From CAMLIZ01 sp966212505 (lineage in GTDB: Bacteria > Pseudomonadota > Gammaproteobacteria > Burkholderiales > Burkholderiaceae_C), in assembly GCA_966212505.1 (NCBI GenBank), contig CBIHRS010000011.1:75477-139476 (forward strand): a stretch of 64,000 nucleotides of DNA, written 5' to 3'. The notes below the pieces were generated by a model. The model worked only from the letters and a program-made list of their open reading frames with translations, ran no database searches and was not told where the DNA came from. The position numbers and the translations under genes were made by a program. Below, in pieces: positions 34,612 to 43,212 of this stretch (the first letter of the stretch is position 1; the number at the start of each line of letters is the position of its first letter).

Positions 34612-35298
34612 TCAGAACAGGTCGACGGAGCCGCCGCCGGTGTTCTGCGGGAGGGCCTTCTGCGCCGCCATCTTGTCCTGTTGCACCAGCGCCTCGGCGT
34701 TGGAGGGCGCCAGGCGCTTGACCATGGCCTTGCCGCTGTGCGGCAGGAAGCACACCTTGCGGGGGTAGACGTCGAGCACGTCTTTCGACACCACGGGGAT
34801 GCGCTCTGTCTTGAGGTAGTCCATCACGAAGGCGGTGTTGCGCTCGCCGACGTTGATCGTGTTCATGCCGCTGATCACGGCGCCGCCGCCGAAGACCTTG
34901 GCTTCCAGTGTCTGGCGCGAGGCGCCGCGCTTCATCATCTCGTTGATCAGCAGTTCCATTGCATACGAACCATAGCGGCCCGAATCGCTGCCGCCTTCGG
35001 GCAGCATGAAGTGGTTCATGCCGCCGACCTTGGCGTTGCGGTCCCACAGGCAGGCCGCGATGCACGAGCCCAGCGTGGTCATCACCAGCATGTCTTCGGT
35101 GTCGACGTAGTACTCGCCGGGCAGCACCTTGACCGCATCGTTCTTGAAATGCGCGTCATAGAAGAAGAACGACGCCTCGCCCGGCTTGCGCGGCGCCTGC
35201 TTCAGACGTTCGAGGCGCGGCGAGCTGCCCAGCGGCGGCCGGGCAAACGACGGGCCGCCGGCGGATGCAACGGCGGACATGGGGGTGAAAGCGAGCAT
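34612..35298 (-). CDS. cheD: Chemoreceptor glutamine deamidase CheD
   Basis: 228 residues from ATG 35298. Catalytic Cys in TTLGSCIAACLWD and His in GGMNHFMLPEG, plus the Thr-region FGGGAVI. The first 45 residues form an extra N-terminal stretch (Pro/Ser-rich) before the FFFYDAHFKNDAVKVLPGEYYV core. Sits between cheR and cheB, 28 bases before cheB. Deamidates receptor glutamines. Confidence 0.93.
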   Translation of the reverse strand: MLAFTPMSAVASAGGPSFARPPLGSSPRLERLKQAPRKPGEASFFFYDAHFKNDAVKVLPGEYYVDTEDMLVMTTLGSCIAACLWDRNAKVGGMNHFMLPEGGSDSGRYGSYAMELLINEMMKRGASRQTLEAKVFGGGAVISGMNTINVGERNTAFVMDYLKTERIPVVSKDVLDVYPRKVCFLPHSGKAMVKRLAPSNAEALVQQDKMAAQKALPQNTGGGSVDLF

Positions 35299-35354
35299 GG
35301 TCGTACTCTTCGGCAAGCTGGTGTTGGTTCTTGAATCCCGGCCCGAGGCGTGCG

Positions 35355-36221
35355 TCACACGCGCTCGTAGATCGTCTTGCCGCGCAAACGGAAGAGCTCG
35401 CGCGCATCGGTAAAGTTTTCGGAGTGGCCCACGTAGAGCAGGCTGCCCGGCCGCATGGCCGCATGCATGCGCTCGAGCACGCGGCGCTGCGTGGGGGCGT
35501 CGAAGTAGATCATCACATTGCGGCAGAACACCATGTCGAATGGCTCGCCAAGCGACGACCAGCTGGCCGACATCAGGTTGAAGGGCCTGAACTCGATCAG
35601 CTTGGCGAGCTCCGGCTTCACGCGGATGCTGCCGGCGTTGGCGCCGGTGCCGCGCAGGAAGTGCCGGCGCAGGCGCTCGGTGCCCAGCCCGCGCGAATCG
35701 GCGCCGTAGACGCCGCGCTGCGCGGTGGCCAGCACCTTGGTGTCGATGTCGCTCGCCATGATCTTGACCGGGGGCGTGCTGCCCAGCGATTCGACGACCG
35801 TCATCGCGATCGAATACGGCTCCTCGCCGGTGGAGGCGGCGCTGCACCAGATGCGCAGCGGCTTGCCCTGGCGTGCCTTCAGGTCCTCGGCGAGCGCATG
35901 GAAGTGATGTTCTTCACGAAAAAAAGAAGTGAGGTTGGTCGTGAGGCAGTTCACGAACTCCTGCCATTCGGCCTCGCCGGCCGGACCGCTGGCGCGCTCC
36001 AGCCATTGCAGATAGTCGGCGAACGACCGGTGCCCGGTCTCGCGCAGCCGGCGTGACAGGCGGCTGTACACCATGGCCTGCTTGCCCGCATGCAGGCTGA
36101 TGCCGGCGCGCTGGTGGATCAGCTGGCGCACCCGCTCGAAGTCGGCTTTTCCGAAGGGAAATTCCTGCTCGATGCGGTCGGCGGCAGGCAGGGCCTGCGA
36201 TGGCATCACAACGTCGCTCAT
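35355..36221 (-). CDS. cheR: Chemotaxis protein methyltransferase CheR
   Basis: 288 residues. N-terminal all-helical domain (FERVRQLIHQRAGISLHAGKQAMVYSRLSRRLR) and SAM-binding C-terminal domain (LRIWCSAASTGEEPYSIAM; MASDIDTKVL; FDMVFCRNVMIYF). Methylates receptor glutamates. First gene of cheRDB; upstream (36334-36347) is a short CCCCC-aaaa-GGGGG hairpin, and an ACCGATAA stretch recalls a flagellar sigma28 -10 element. Confidence 0.95.
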   Translation of the reverse strand: MSDVVMPSQALPAADRIEQEFPFGKADFERVRQLIHQRAGISLHAGKQAMVYSRLSRRLRETGHRSFADYLQWLERASGPAGEAEWQEFVNCLTTNLTSFFREEHHFHALAEDLKARQGKPLRIWCSAASTGEEPYSIAMTVVESLGSTPPVKIMASDIDTKVLATAQRGVYGADSRGLGTERLRRHFLRGTGANAGSIRVKPELAKLIEFRPFNLMSASWSSLGEPFDMVFCRNVMIYFDAPTQRRVLERMHAAMRPGSLLYVGHSENFTDARELFRLRGKTIYERV

Positions 36222-36387
36222 AGGTGCGTCAAAGGTCCCGTCCAGCGGACAGCGCTGGGTTGCAGTCTTGTTAATCGGCAGCTGGAGCGGCGACTGAAGT
36301 AGGGGTGTTTTCCTCCTCTTTATCGGTTCATATCCCCCAAAAGGGGGACTGCTAGACTGCCGGCACTTGTCGACCCCTTAGTCCGCC

Positions 36388-37113
36388 TTGAACGCTCGCA
36401 CCCGGCCCGCTGCCCTCGATCCGCATGACCTGCGGCTGGAGACGGCATTGCAGCTGCTCGAGCATGCGGGCCAGAGCGTCCCCGCCGGCGAGCCGGGCAG
36501 TGCGGCCTGGCTGCAGGGGCTGATCGACAGCCTGTGCGACATCTCCAGCCGCGATGCGCTGACCGGCCTGTCCAACCGCCGCAGCTTCCAGGTGGCGCTG
36601 TCGCGCGAGATCGACCGCGTGGCACGGGCCGGCGAGCCGGCGCTGCTGCTGGTGCTGGACATCGACCATTTCAAGCGCGTCAACGACACCTGCGGCCATG
36701 CGGCCGGCGACCTCGTGCTGAAGGCCGTGGCCTCCGTGCTGCAGGACAGCGTGCGGCCGATGGACACCGTGGCGCGCGTGGGCGGCGAGGAGTTCGCCGT
36801 CATCCTGCCCAATTGCCCGACCGCCTTCGGCGAAGTGGTGGCCGAGCGCATCCGCCGCCGTGTCGAGGCCCAGCCGGTGGTCATCTCGCCGCGCCAGGAG
36901 ATCCACGTCAGCATCAGCATCGGCGGCGCCTTCGCGCCGCAATGGGTGCGCTCGTCGGCCACCTTGTGGACCGAGCGCGCCGACCTGCAGCTCTACCGCG
37001 CCAAGGCGCAGGGCCGCAACCGGGTCTGCCTGGAGCCCACCGCGGTGTCGCTGGTGAGCGCCGAGGAAAAAGGCCTGCTGTTCGGCACCTCGCAGTTTCA
37101 GGACCTCGAATGA
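36388..37113 (+). CDS. Diguanylate cyclase (GGDEF domain)
   Basis: 241 residues with a TTG start at 36388; an in-frame stop lies just upstream and no in-frame ATG serves, so the start is uncertain. GGDEF domain from about residue 50: SRDALTGLSNRRSF, LVLDIDHFKRVNDTCGHAAGD, ARVGGEEFAVILP. The inhibitory I-site RPMD precedes GGEEF by five residues. No sensory domain or membrane helix. Makes cyclic di-GMP. The stop overlaps the next start (ATGA), coupling it to a FlhG-like ATPase. Confidence 0.92.
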   Translation: MNARTRPAALDPHDLRLETALQLLEHAGQSVPAGEPGSAAWLQGLIDSLCDISSRDALTGLSNRRSFQVALSREIDRVARAGEPALLLVLDIDHFKRVNDTCGHAAGDLVLKAVASVLQDSVRPMDTVARVGGEEFAVILPNCPTAFGEVVAERIRRRVEAQPVVISPRQEIHVSISIGGAFAPQWVRSSATLWTERADLQLYRAKAQGRNRVCLEPTAVSLVSAEEKGLLFGTSQFQDLE

Positions 37114-37901
37114 GCCATCCCCCCGCGGACAACAACGGCAGCGCCAGGCGTGCCCGCATCACCGCCATCACCAGCGGCAAGGGCGGCGTCGGCAAGACGT
37201 TCGTCTCGGCCAACCTGGCCGCGGCGCTGGCGCGCCGCGGCGAGCGCGTGCTGGTGCTCGATGCCGACCTGGGCCTGGCCAACCTCGATGTGGTGCTCAA
37301 CCTGTACCCGAAGATCACGCTGCACGACGTGTTCACCGGCAAGAACACGCTCGACGAAGCCATCCTGCCGGCGCCCGGCGGCTTCTCGGTGCTGCTGGCC
37401 GGCTCGGGCATGGTGGAGTACTCGCGGCTGACGCCCGAGGTGCGTGATCAGCTGCTCAACGTGGTCGAGACGGTGAAGCCGCGCTTCGACCGCGTGCTGC
37501 TCGACACCGGCGCCGGCATCTCCGACGTGGTGCTGTTCACCGTCTCGCTGGCCGACGACGTGCTGATCGTCGCCACGCCCGAGCCCACGTCGCTGACCGA
37601 CGCCTACGCCACCATCAAGGTGCTGGCCACGACGCAGCAGCGCGTGGCGGTGAAGCTGCTCGTCAACCAGGCGCACCGGCCCGGCGAAGGCAAGGTGATC
37701 CGCGGGCAACTGCAGCAGGTGGTCGACCGCTATGTGTCGCAGGCCATCAATGCCGACGTGAAGCTGGAGCTGGTGGGCGAGATCCCCACCGACAGCGCGG
37801 TGCGCGAAGCGGTGCAGCGGCGCCAGCTGCTGCTGGAGTGCTATCCGGGCAGCACGGCGGCGCAGGCCGTGGGCGCGCTGGCCGGAAGATTGTGCGAATG
37901 A
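37110..37901 (+). CDS. MinD/ParA-family ATPase, FlhG/FleN-like
   Basis: 263 residues. Deviant Walker A ITSGKGGVGKTFVSANLAAAL, VLVLDADLGLANLDVVLNL, VLLDTGAGISDVVLF and VNQAH match FlhG/FleN flagellar-number ATPases. No FleQ-interacting N-terminal segment is obvious. Coupled on both sides by ATGA overlaps to the diguanylate cyclase and a truncated haemoglobin. With cheRDB next door a flagellar role is likely but not proven. Confidence 0.85.
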   Translation: MSHPPADNNGSARRARITAITSGKGGVGKTFVSANLAAALARRGERVLVLDADLGLANLDVVLNLYPKITLHDVFTGKNTLDEAILPAPGGFSVLLAGSGMVEYSRLTPEVRDQLLNVVETVKPRFDRVLLDTGAGISDVVLFTVSLADDVLIVATPEPTSLTDAYATIKVLATTQQRVAVKLLVNQAHRPGEGKVIRGQLQQVVDRYVSQAINADVKLELVGEIPTDSAVREAVQRRQLLLECYPGSTAAQAVGALAGRLCE

Positions 37902-38308
37902 ATACCGAAGACGACGCGGTGCAGGGCACCGTCACGCCGTTCGAGCGCCTGGGCGGCGAAGAAGCCGTGCGGGCGCTGGTCGACCGCTTCTACGATCTGA
38001 TGGAGCTGGAGCCGGTGTACGCAAGCTTGCGCGCGCTGCACCCGACCACGCTCGAAGGCTCGCGCGACAAGCTGCACTGGTTCTTGTGCGGCTGGCTCGG
38101 CGGCCCGAACCACTACATCGAGCGATTCGGGCATCCGCGCCTGCGGGCGCGGCATCTGCCGTTCGCGATCGGCATCGCCGAGCGCGATCAGTGGCTGAGC
38201 TGCATGCAGCGGGCGATGCAGGAGCAGGGCGTCGACACAGCGCTGGCAGAGCGCCTGGCCGAAGCCTTCTTCAACACCGCCGACTGGATGCGCAACAAGG
38301 GCATCTGA
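37898..38308 (+). CDS. Group II truncated haemoglobin
   Basis: 136 residues. FERLGGEEAVRALVDRFYDLME opens the 2-on-2 globin fold; LHWFLCGWLGGPNHYIERFGHPRLRARHLPF contains the proximal region with FGHPRLR and RH; AERDQWLSCM carries the Trp G8 typical of group II. Binds oxygen or NO. Translationally coupled to the FlhG-like gene, an uncommon partner. Confidence 0.9.
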   Translation: MNTEDDAVQGTVTPFERLGGEEAVRALVDRFYDLMELEPVYASLRALHPTTLEGSRDKLHWFLCGWLGGPNHYIERFGHPRLRARHLPFAIGIAERDQWLSCMQRAMQEQGVDTALAERLAEAFFNTADWMRNKGI

Positions 38309-38323
38309 GCCGACCCGGGAGGG

Positions 38324-39067
38324 TCAGCCCGCGCGGCGTCGGCGCGCCACGAAGCCCACCGCGCCCAGGCCGGCCAGCATCAGCGCATAGGTCTCGGGCT
38401 CGGGCACGGCCGAGGTGATTTTCACGGCGCCCAGGTAGAAGTCGCCCCAACCCTGGCTGGTGCAACGGCCGCGCGACGAGGCCAGGCAGGTGTAGTCCAC
38501 CGCGAAGGTGAAGTCCTGGCCGGTGATGAAGGTCGTCGGGTTGGTGTTGAGGTAGCTCACCAGCGAGTGGTGCTGGGTGTGTCCGTCGACCGTGAGCGAG
38601 AAGGTGGCCAGCGGGTTGTAGTTGTGGTGGTCGCCATCATGGAAATGCATGCCGGCGATGCTCACCACCTTGTCGAAGTGCAGGTGCAGGGTCTCGCCCT
38701 TGTCGATCTCGTCATCACCGTAGAACTTGGCAGCGGTGCGGCCATGGGCCGGGTCGTAGCCGAACACGCCGAGGCCGCCGTAGTCGGGCGAGCGGTCTTC
38801 GATGACCAGGGTCTGCGAGCCGCCGGTGTTCTTGGTGCCGGTGACCAGGAGCTTGCCGCCGGCCAACGTGTTGAACGACAGCGAAGTGCCGCACACGTCT
38901 TCACCCGCGCAGCGGTCGGTACCGCCGCCGATGGCGCTGGGCGTGCGGGCGTTGAAGCTGGGCGAGTCGTAGAAGTACACGTACTCGATGGCCGGGCCGG
39001 CCGCCATGGCGGCCTGGCTCAGGCCCAGTGCGGCCACCGCCGCGGCAAGGATGTTCTTGGTCTTCAA
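38324..39067 (-). CDS. PEP-CTERM exported protein
   Basis: 247 residues, TTG start at 39067 with a well-placed AAGGAG. Signal peptide MKTKNILAAAVAALGLSQAAMA, a beta-rich body with FHDGDHHNYN and paired cysteines (CAGEDVC; CLASSRGRC), then VPEPETYALMLAGLGAVGFVARRRRAG, the PEP-CTERM sorting signal cut by exosortase (motif split: VPEP, hydrophobic helix, Arg cluster). Surface or exopolysaccharide-linked role inferred from the signal; body unrecognised. Confidence 0.85.
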   Translation of the reverse strand: MKTKNILAAAVAALGLSQAAMAAGPAIEYVYFYDSPSFNARTPSAIGGGTDRCAGEDVCGTSLSFNTLAGGKLLVTGTKNTGGSQTLVIEDRSPDYGGLGVFGYDPAHGRTAAKFYGDDEIDKGETLHLHFDKVVSIAGMHFHDGDHHNYNPLATFSLTVDGHTQHHSLVSYLNTNPTTFITGQDFTFAVDYTCLASSRGRCTSQGWGDFYLGAVKITSAVPEPETYALMLAGLGAVGFVARRRRAG

Positions 39068-39208
39068 GGGGGCTCTCCTTCGGGTTGTTCAACGCCCGTC
39101 TGATGCGGGCGAGGCGAAGTGTCCTTGTGCGTGGATCGGCCTGCATCCCCGCGACCACGGGGGTTCGCACTAACGTGCGAAGCGCCCATTTGTGGACGGT
39201 AACTGATC

Positions 39209-39847
39209 TCAGTGACCAGAGCCCAGCAACACCACCAGCGCACCCGCGCCGCCTTCAGAGGCGCGGGCCTGCGTGAAGGCCATCACCTCGCTCTTCTGCA
39301 CCAGCCATGCGCGCACCTTGCCTTTCAGCACCGGCGACTTGCCCGGCGAGCCGTGGCCCTTGCCGTGCACGACCCTTACGCAGCGCAGGCCCTGGCGCGC
39401 TGCTTCGCGGATGAACTCGGCCAGCCGTTCGCGGGCCTCGTCGCGACGCAGGCCATGCAGGTCGATCTGCGCCTGGATGGTCCACTCGCCGCGGCGCAGG
39501 CGGCGCGGCACTTCGGGGCCGACGCCCGGCCGGCGGAAGCTCAGCGCTTCATCGGTCTCGAGCAGCGACTCCACGTCCATCTCGTCGGACAGCGCTTCGC
39601 GCAGCACCGAGCGTTCGTCGAGTGCGCGCTGCTTCGGCAGCGGCGCCGGCCGTGGGCGGCGGATGTTGGCGAGGCCGCGGTCCTTCATCGGCTGCACCGG
39701 GCCCACCGTGTCGGCGAACAGGCGGCGCTCGCGCTCCAGCCGCTGCGCCTCGGCGCGCTCGCGGGCCTCGCGTTCGGCGGCCTCGCGCCGTGCATGGTCG
39801 AGCTGCATCTTCAGTGCCTGCAGCTCGCTCAGGGCCCGCAGCTTCAC
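39209..39847 (-). CDS. Smr/MutS2-domain protein (YdaL/SmrA-like)
   Basis: 212 residues from GTG 39847, whose GTGA overlaps the radC stop. An Arg/Glu-rich coiled coil (about 10-50), a linker, then the Smr domain: QIDLHGLRRDEARERL (LDLHG motif), CVRVVHGKGHGSPGKSPVLK (HGxGxG) . Smr domains are nucleases on DNA or RNA (known for SmrA/SmrB and MutS2). Coupled to radC. Confidence 0.9.
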   Translation of the reverse strand: MKLRALSELQALKMQLDHARREAAEREARERAEAQRLERERRLFADTVGPVQPMKDRGLANIRRPRPAPLPKQRALDERSVLREALSDEMDVESLLETDEALSFRRPGVGPEVPRRLRRGEWTIQAQIDLHGLRRDEARERLAEFIREAARQGLRCVRVVHGKGHGSPGKSPVLKGKVRAWLVQKSEVMAFTQARASEGGAGALVVLLGSGH

Positions 39848-40518
39848 AACAACCCGCGCTCCGCGAACGACACGATGCCGTGGCGGCCGACCACGATGTG
39901 GTCGAGCACCCGCACGTCGACGAGTTGCAGCGCGCTCTTGAGCGCCTGGGTCAGGAACTCGTCGGCTCGCGAGGGCTCGGCCGCGCCGGAGGGATGGTTG
40001 TGCGCCAGCACCACCGCACCGGCATTGAGCGTCATCGCACGCCGCACAACCTCTCGTGGGTAGACGCTGGTCTGCGCCAGCGTGCCGCGGAACATCTCTT
40101 CCATGCGCAGCAGCCGATGCTGCGTGTCGAGGAACAGCACCGCGAACACCTCGTAGGGCAGCTGCGCGAGATGCAGGCTCAGGTAGTCCTTGACCTTCTG
40201 CGGCGCATCGAACACCGGCGTGGCGCACAACTCCTGCTGCAGCGACCGGCGCGCGATCTCGAGCAGGGCCACCACTTCCGAGCGCTTGGCCGGCCCCAGG
40301 CCTTTGATGCGCTTGAGGTCGGCCGCGGAGGCCTGCAGCAGGCCGGCGAAGCCGCCGAAGGCGTCGAGCAGATGCTGCGCGAGCTGCAGCACCGAGGTGC
40401 CGCGCACGCCGGTGCGTAGCAGCAGCGCCAGCAGCTCGGCGTCGGCCAGGGCCTGCGGCCCCTGGGCCAGCAGTTTTTCACGGGGCCGCAGCGCGGCAGG
40501 CAAGTCTTTGATCGACAT
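39844..40518 (-). CDS. radC: RadC-family JAB-domain protein
   Basis: 224 residues from ATG 40518. Begins MSIKDLPAALRPREKLL, then a helix-hairpin-helix (LKRIKGLGPAKRSEVVAL) and a JAB/MPN metalloprotease-like core LAHNHPSGAAEPSRAD with its metal ligands. Historically called a DNA-repair protein, but its activity is not established. Divergent from fkpB. Confidence 0.95.
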   Translation of the reverse strand: MSIKDLPAALRPREKLLAQGPQALADAELLALLLRTGVRGTSVLQLAQHLLDAFGGFAGLLQASAADLKRIKGLGPAKRSEVVALLEIARRSLQQELCATPVFDAPQKVKDYLSLHLAQLPYEVFAVLFLDTQHRLLRMEEMFRGTLAQTSVYPREVVRRAMTLNAGAVVLAHNHPSGAAEPSRADEFLTQALKSALQLVDVRVLDHIVVGRHGIVSFAERGLL

Positions 40519-40604
40519 CGAAGGCAAGGCCGTGGGGCCTTGGAGGGAGCCACGTAAAATCGCACCAGTCTAGGCCCTTCGCGCGCACGCTCGCGCTCCC
40601 CACC

Positions 40605-41048
40605 TTGAATGCCGTCCAACCGGGGTCGTTCCTGACCCTGCACTACCGCCTGACCGGCCCGCATGGCGACGAGCTGATCAACACCTTCAACGACAAGCCG
40701 GCGACGCTGTCGCTGGGCACAGGCGAGCTCGCGCCGGCGATGGAGCAGCGCCTGATCGGCCTGACCGAAGGTGCCCGCGTGCGCTTCGAGCTCGAGCCTG
40801 GCGAGGCCTTCGGCCAGCGCAGCCCCGACCTGCTGCAGCGGGTCAAGCTCGCGCTGCTGCATGAACTGGGCGATCCCGACGAGGAATACAACGTGGGCGA
40901 CGTGGTGCAGTTCCCCACGCCCGATGGCCAGGGCTCGTATGCCGGCGTGGTGCGCGAGGTCGGCCCGGATTGGCTGCTGTTCGACTTCAACCATCCGCTC
41001 GCGGGCGAAGCGGTGAGCTTTGAAGTCCATCTGATCGGAGTGCTGTGA
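40605..41048 (+). CDS. fkpB: FKBP-type peptidyl-prolyl isomerase (SlpA/FkpB)
   Basis: 147 residues with a TTG start. FKBP fold: SFLTLHYRLTGPHGDEL, SLGTGELAPAMEQRLIGLTEGA, FELEPGEAFGQRSPDLLQ, and an inserted flap domain. SlpA/FkpB type, cytoplasmic. Overlaps ispH (TGATG), the usual neighbour. Confidence 0.9.
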   Translation: MNAVQPGSFLTLHYRLTGPHGDELINTFNDKPATLSLGTGELAPAMEQRLIGLTEGARVRFELEPGEAFGQRSPDLLQRVKLALLHELGDPDEEYNVGDVVQFPTPDGQGSYAGVVREVGPDWLLFDFNHPLAGEAVSFEVHLIGVL

Positions 41049-42013
41049 TGGCCGAGGCAGGACGGGTCGACGATGTGCTGCTGGCCGAGCCGCGCGGCTT
41101 CTGTGCGGGGGTGGATCGCGCGATCGAGATCGTCGAGCGGGCGTTGAAGAAGTTCGGCGCGCCGGTGTACGTGCGCCACGAGATCGTGCACAACACCTAC
41201 GTGGTCAACGACCTGAAGGCCAAGGGCGCGATCTTCATCGAAGACCTGGCCGAGGTGCCACCCGGTGCGGTGCTGGTGTTCAGCGCGCACGGCGTGAGCC
41301 AGGCAGTGCGGCGCGAAGCCGGCGAGCGCGGCTTCAGCGTGTTCGATGCCACCTGCCCGCTGGTGACCAAGGTGCATATCGAGGTCGCCAAGCTGCACAA
41401 GGAAGGCTACGAGTTCATCATGATCGGCCACAAGGGGCATCCCGAGGTCGAGGGCACGATGGGCCAGCTGACCGAAGGCATCTACCTCGTCGAAGACGTG
41501 GCCGACGTCGAGCGGGTGCAGGTGAACAACCCGGCGAAGCTGGCGGTGGTCACGCAGACCACGCTGTCGGTCGACGATGCGGCCGAGATCCTGGCTGCGG
41601 TGAAGCGCCGGTTTCCGCTGGTGCGCGAACCCAAGAAGCAGGACATCTGCTACGCCACGCAGAACCGGCAGGATGCGGTGAAGATCCTGGCGCCGCAGGT
41701 CGACGTGGTCGTGGTGGTCGGCAGCCCCACCAGCTCCAACAGCAACCGCCTGCGTGAGCTGGCCGAGCGGCTCGGCACGCCGGCCTACATGGTCGACAGT
41801 GCTGATGACCTAAAAGCCGAATGGTTCGGCAGCGGCCATCGCGTCGGCCTGACCGCCGGCGCCTCGGCGCCCGACATCCTCGTGCAGCAGGTCATCGCGC
41901 GGCTGCGCGAGTTGGGCGCGGTGAGCGTGCGCAAGATGCAGGGCGTGGAGGAGACGGTGCACTTCCCGCTGCCCAAGGGACTCAAGTTGCCCGACGAGGC
42001 CGCCGCGGGCTGA
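41048..42013 (+). CDS. ispH: 4-hydroxy-3-methylbut-2-enyl diphosphate reductase
   Basis: 321 residues from ATG 41048 (GTG at 41045 also possible). Iron-sulfur cysteines in PRGFCAGVDRAI (Cys19), FDATCPLVTKVH and KQDICYATQNRQ; PTSSNSNRL binds the diphosphate. Last step of the MEP isoprenoid pathway, giving IPP and DMAPP. Start overlaps the fkpB stop. Confidence 0.96.
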   Translation: MAEAGRVDDVLLAEPRGFCAGVDRAIEIVERALKKFGAPVYVRHEIVHNTYVVNDLKAKGAIFIEDLAEVPPGAVLVFSAHGVSQAVRREAGERGFSVFDATCPLVTKVHIEVAKLHKEGYEFIMIGHKGHPEVEGTMGQLTEGIYLVEDVADVERVQVNNPAKLAVVTQTTLSVDDAAEILAAVKRRFPLVREPKKQDICYATQNRQDAVKILAPQVDVVVVVGSPTSSNSNRLRELAERLGTPAYMVDSADDLKAEWFGSGHRVGLTAGASAPDILVQQVIARLRELGAVSVRKMQGVEETVHFPLPKGLKLPDEAAAG

Positions 42014-42019
42014 TCCCCG

Positions 42020-42535
42020 TCAAGGGGCGGGTGTTTCGCCGGTGTGCCGGCGCGCCGGCTCGGTGTGATGGCGCCGCGCGTGTTGCAGGTGGTGCGGATG
42101 CCGCAGCGCACCGCTGCGGCGGCTGCCTCTGCGATGCCAGGTGAGCAGCACGCCGAGTGCGACGCCCAGTACAGCATGGGCGATGCCCAGCCCCGGCCGC
42201 AAAGATTCCGGCGCGAAGTAGTACAGCGCGTAGCCGCTCAGCACCAGCAGACCCAGCAGCGTCCACAACGCGAGCCCGACGCGGCGCTGGCGCGCCATGC
42301 GCCAGCCGCGCGGCACGTGGCCCGAGACCAGCGTGCCGAAGAAGAACAGGCTGGCCATCGTGGCCGCGCCGTGCAGCTTCATCAGCCAGGGCTCGGCAGG
42401 GTGGGGCAGTTCGCCGGCCCCAGCGCCGACGGTGTAGTGCAGTGCCAGCCAGGCCAATCCGCTGGCCAGCAATGCGGCCACGCTGAGGTAGAGCGCGCGT
42501 CGCTGCCAGCGCGGCAGCGGATTCAATGCAGCCAT
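42020..42535 (-). CDS. Small polytopic membrane protein, DUF4405-like
   Basis: 171 residues from ATG 42535. Four transmembrane helices (ALYLSVAALLASGLAWLAL; AATMASLFFFGTLVSGH; VGLALWTLLGLLVLSGYALYYF; LGIAHAVLGVALGVLLTWH), with His residues inside or near helices (LHYTV, LHGAA, IAHA) that could hold haem as in b-type cytochrome subunits, and a His/Arg-rich tail. Last gene of the Fur-boxed operon; start overlaps apbE by 13 bases. A redox partner role is inferred. Confidence 0.7.
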   Translation of the reverse strand: MAALNPLPRWQRRALYLSVAALLASGLAWLALHYTVGAGAGELPHPAEPWLMKLHGAATMASLFFFGTLVSGHVPRGWRMARQRRVGLALWTLLGLLVLSGYALYYFAPESLRPGLGIAHAVLGVALGVLLTWHRRGSRRSGALRHPHHLQHARRHHTEPARRHTGETPAP

Positions 42536-43212
42536 GCGCGGGCTCCATGCCGGTGCAGCAGCGGGTGGTCGGCCTGAGCGGTCACGGCGATCACCTTGGT
42601 CAGTGCATCGGCCCACAGGCAGGTCGGGGCGACCACGCTGACATGCGCTCCGGTGCCGAAGCAACTGGTGGCCAGCGCGCCATCGGCAAGGCTGCCGAAT
42701 TTGCGCACGCCGCCTTCGGCCTCGTCGCGCAACCGGATCGGCAGTTCGATGTCGCCGAAGACACGCAGGTCGCCACCCGCGTTGACCCAGCCGCTGCGGT
42801 CTCCTTGGGCGCGCAGTGCGTCGATCGCGCGATCCACCGCGAAGCCTTTCGCGATGCCGCCCAGGTCCAGCCGCACTTGCGGTGCGAGCTTGTGCAGGCG
42901 CAGCCCTTCGCAGCGCCAGCCTTCAGGGCCGCTGCCCAGCGAGATGTCGAACAGCCCGGTGCTGGCCTGCTGCAGTTCGGCCGCGGTGGCCAGCACCTCG
43001 GCCGTCCATGGATCGATGTCGATCGTGCCCGGCGCTGCCATCGCATTGAAGCGCCCGATGTCGCTCGCAGCGTCGAAGCGCGACATGCAGGCCTGGACCC
43101 GGGCGATCACCTCGAAGGCGGCCTCGATTCCAAGGCCGGGGCCACCCACCTCGACCAGCGTGCCCAGCAGCGGCCGGGCGCGGCGTTGAAGGTGGGGGGG
43201 CGGAAAGCTCAT
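42523..43212 (-). CDS. apbE: FAD:protein FMN transferase ApbE
   Basis: 229 residues from ATG 43212, shorter than the roughly 300-340 of many ApbE proteins. RRARPLLGTLVEVG, the RFDAASDIGRFNA block, LDLGGIAKGFAVDRAIDAL and WVNAGGDLRVFG are ApbE motifs; the C-terminal ADALTKVIAV block is also present. No signal peptide is evident. Attaches FMN to threonine of partners, here most likely the upstream FMN-binding protein in the same operon. Confidence 0.9.
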   Translation of the reverse strand: MSFPPPHLQRRARPLLGTLVEVGGPGLGIEAAFEVIARVQACMSRFDAASDIGRFNAMAAPGTIDIDPWTAEVLATAAELQQASTGLFDISLGSGPEGWRCEGLRLHKLAPQVRLDLGGIAKGFAVDRAIDALRAQGDRSGWVNAGGDLRVFGDIELPIRLRDEAEGGVRKFGSLADGALATSCFGTGAHVSVVAPTCLWADALTKVIAVTAQADHPLLHRHGARAWLH

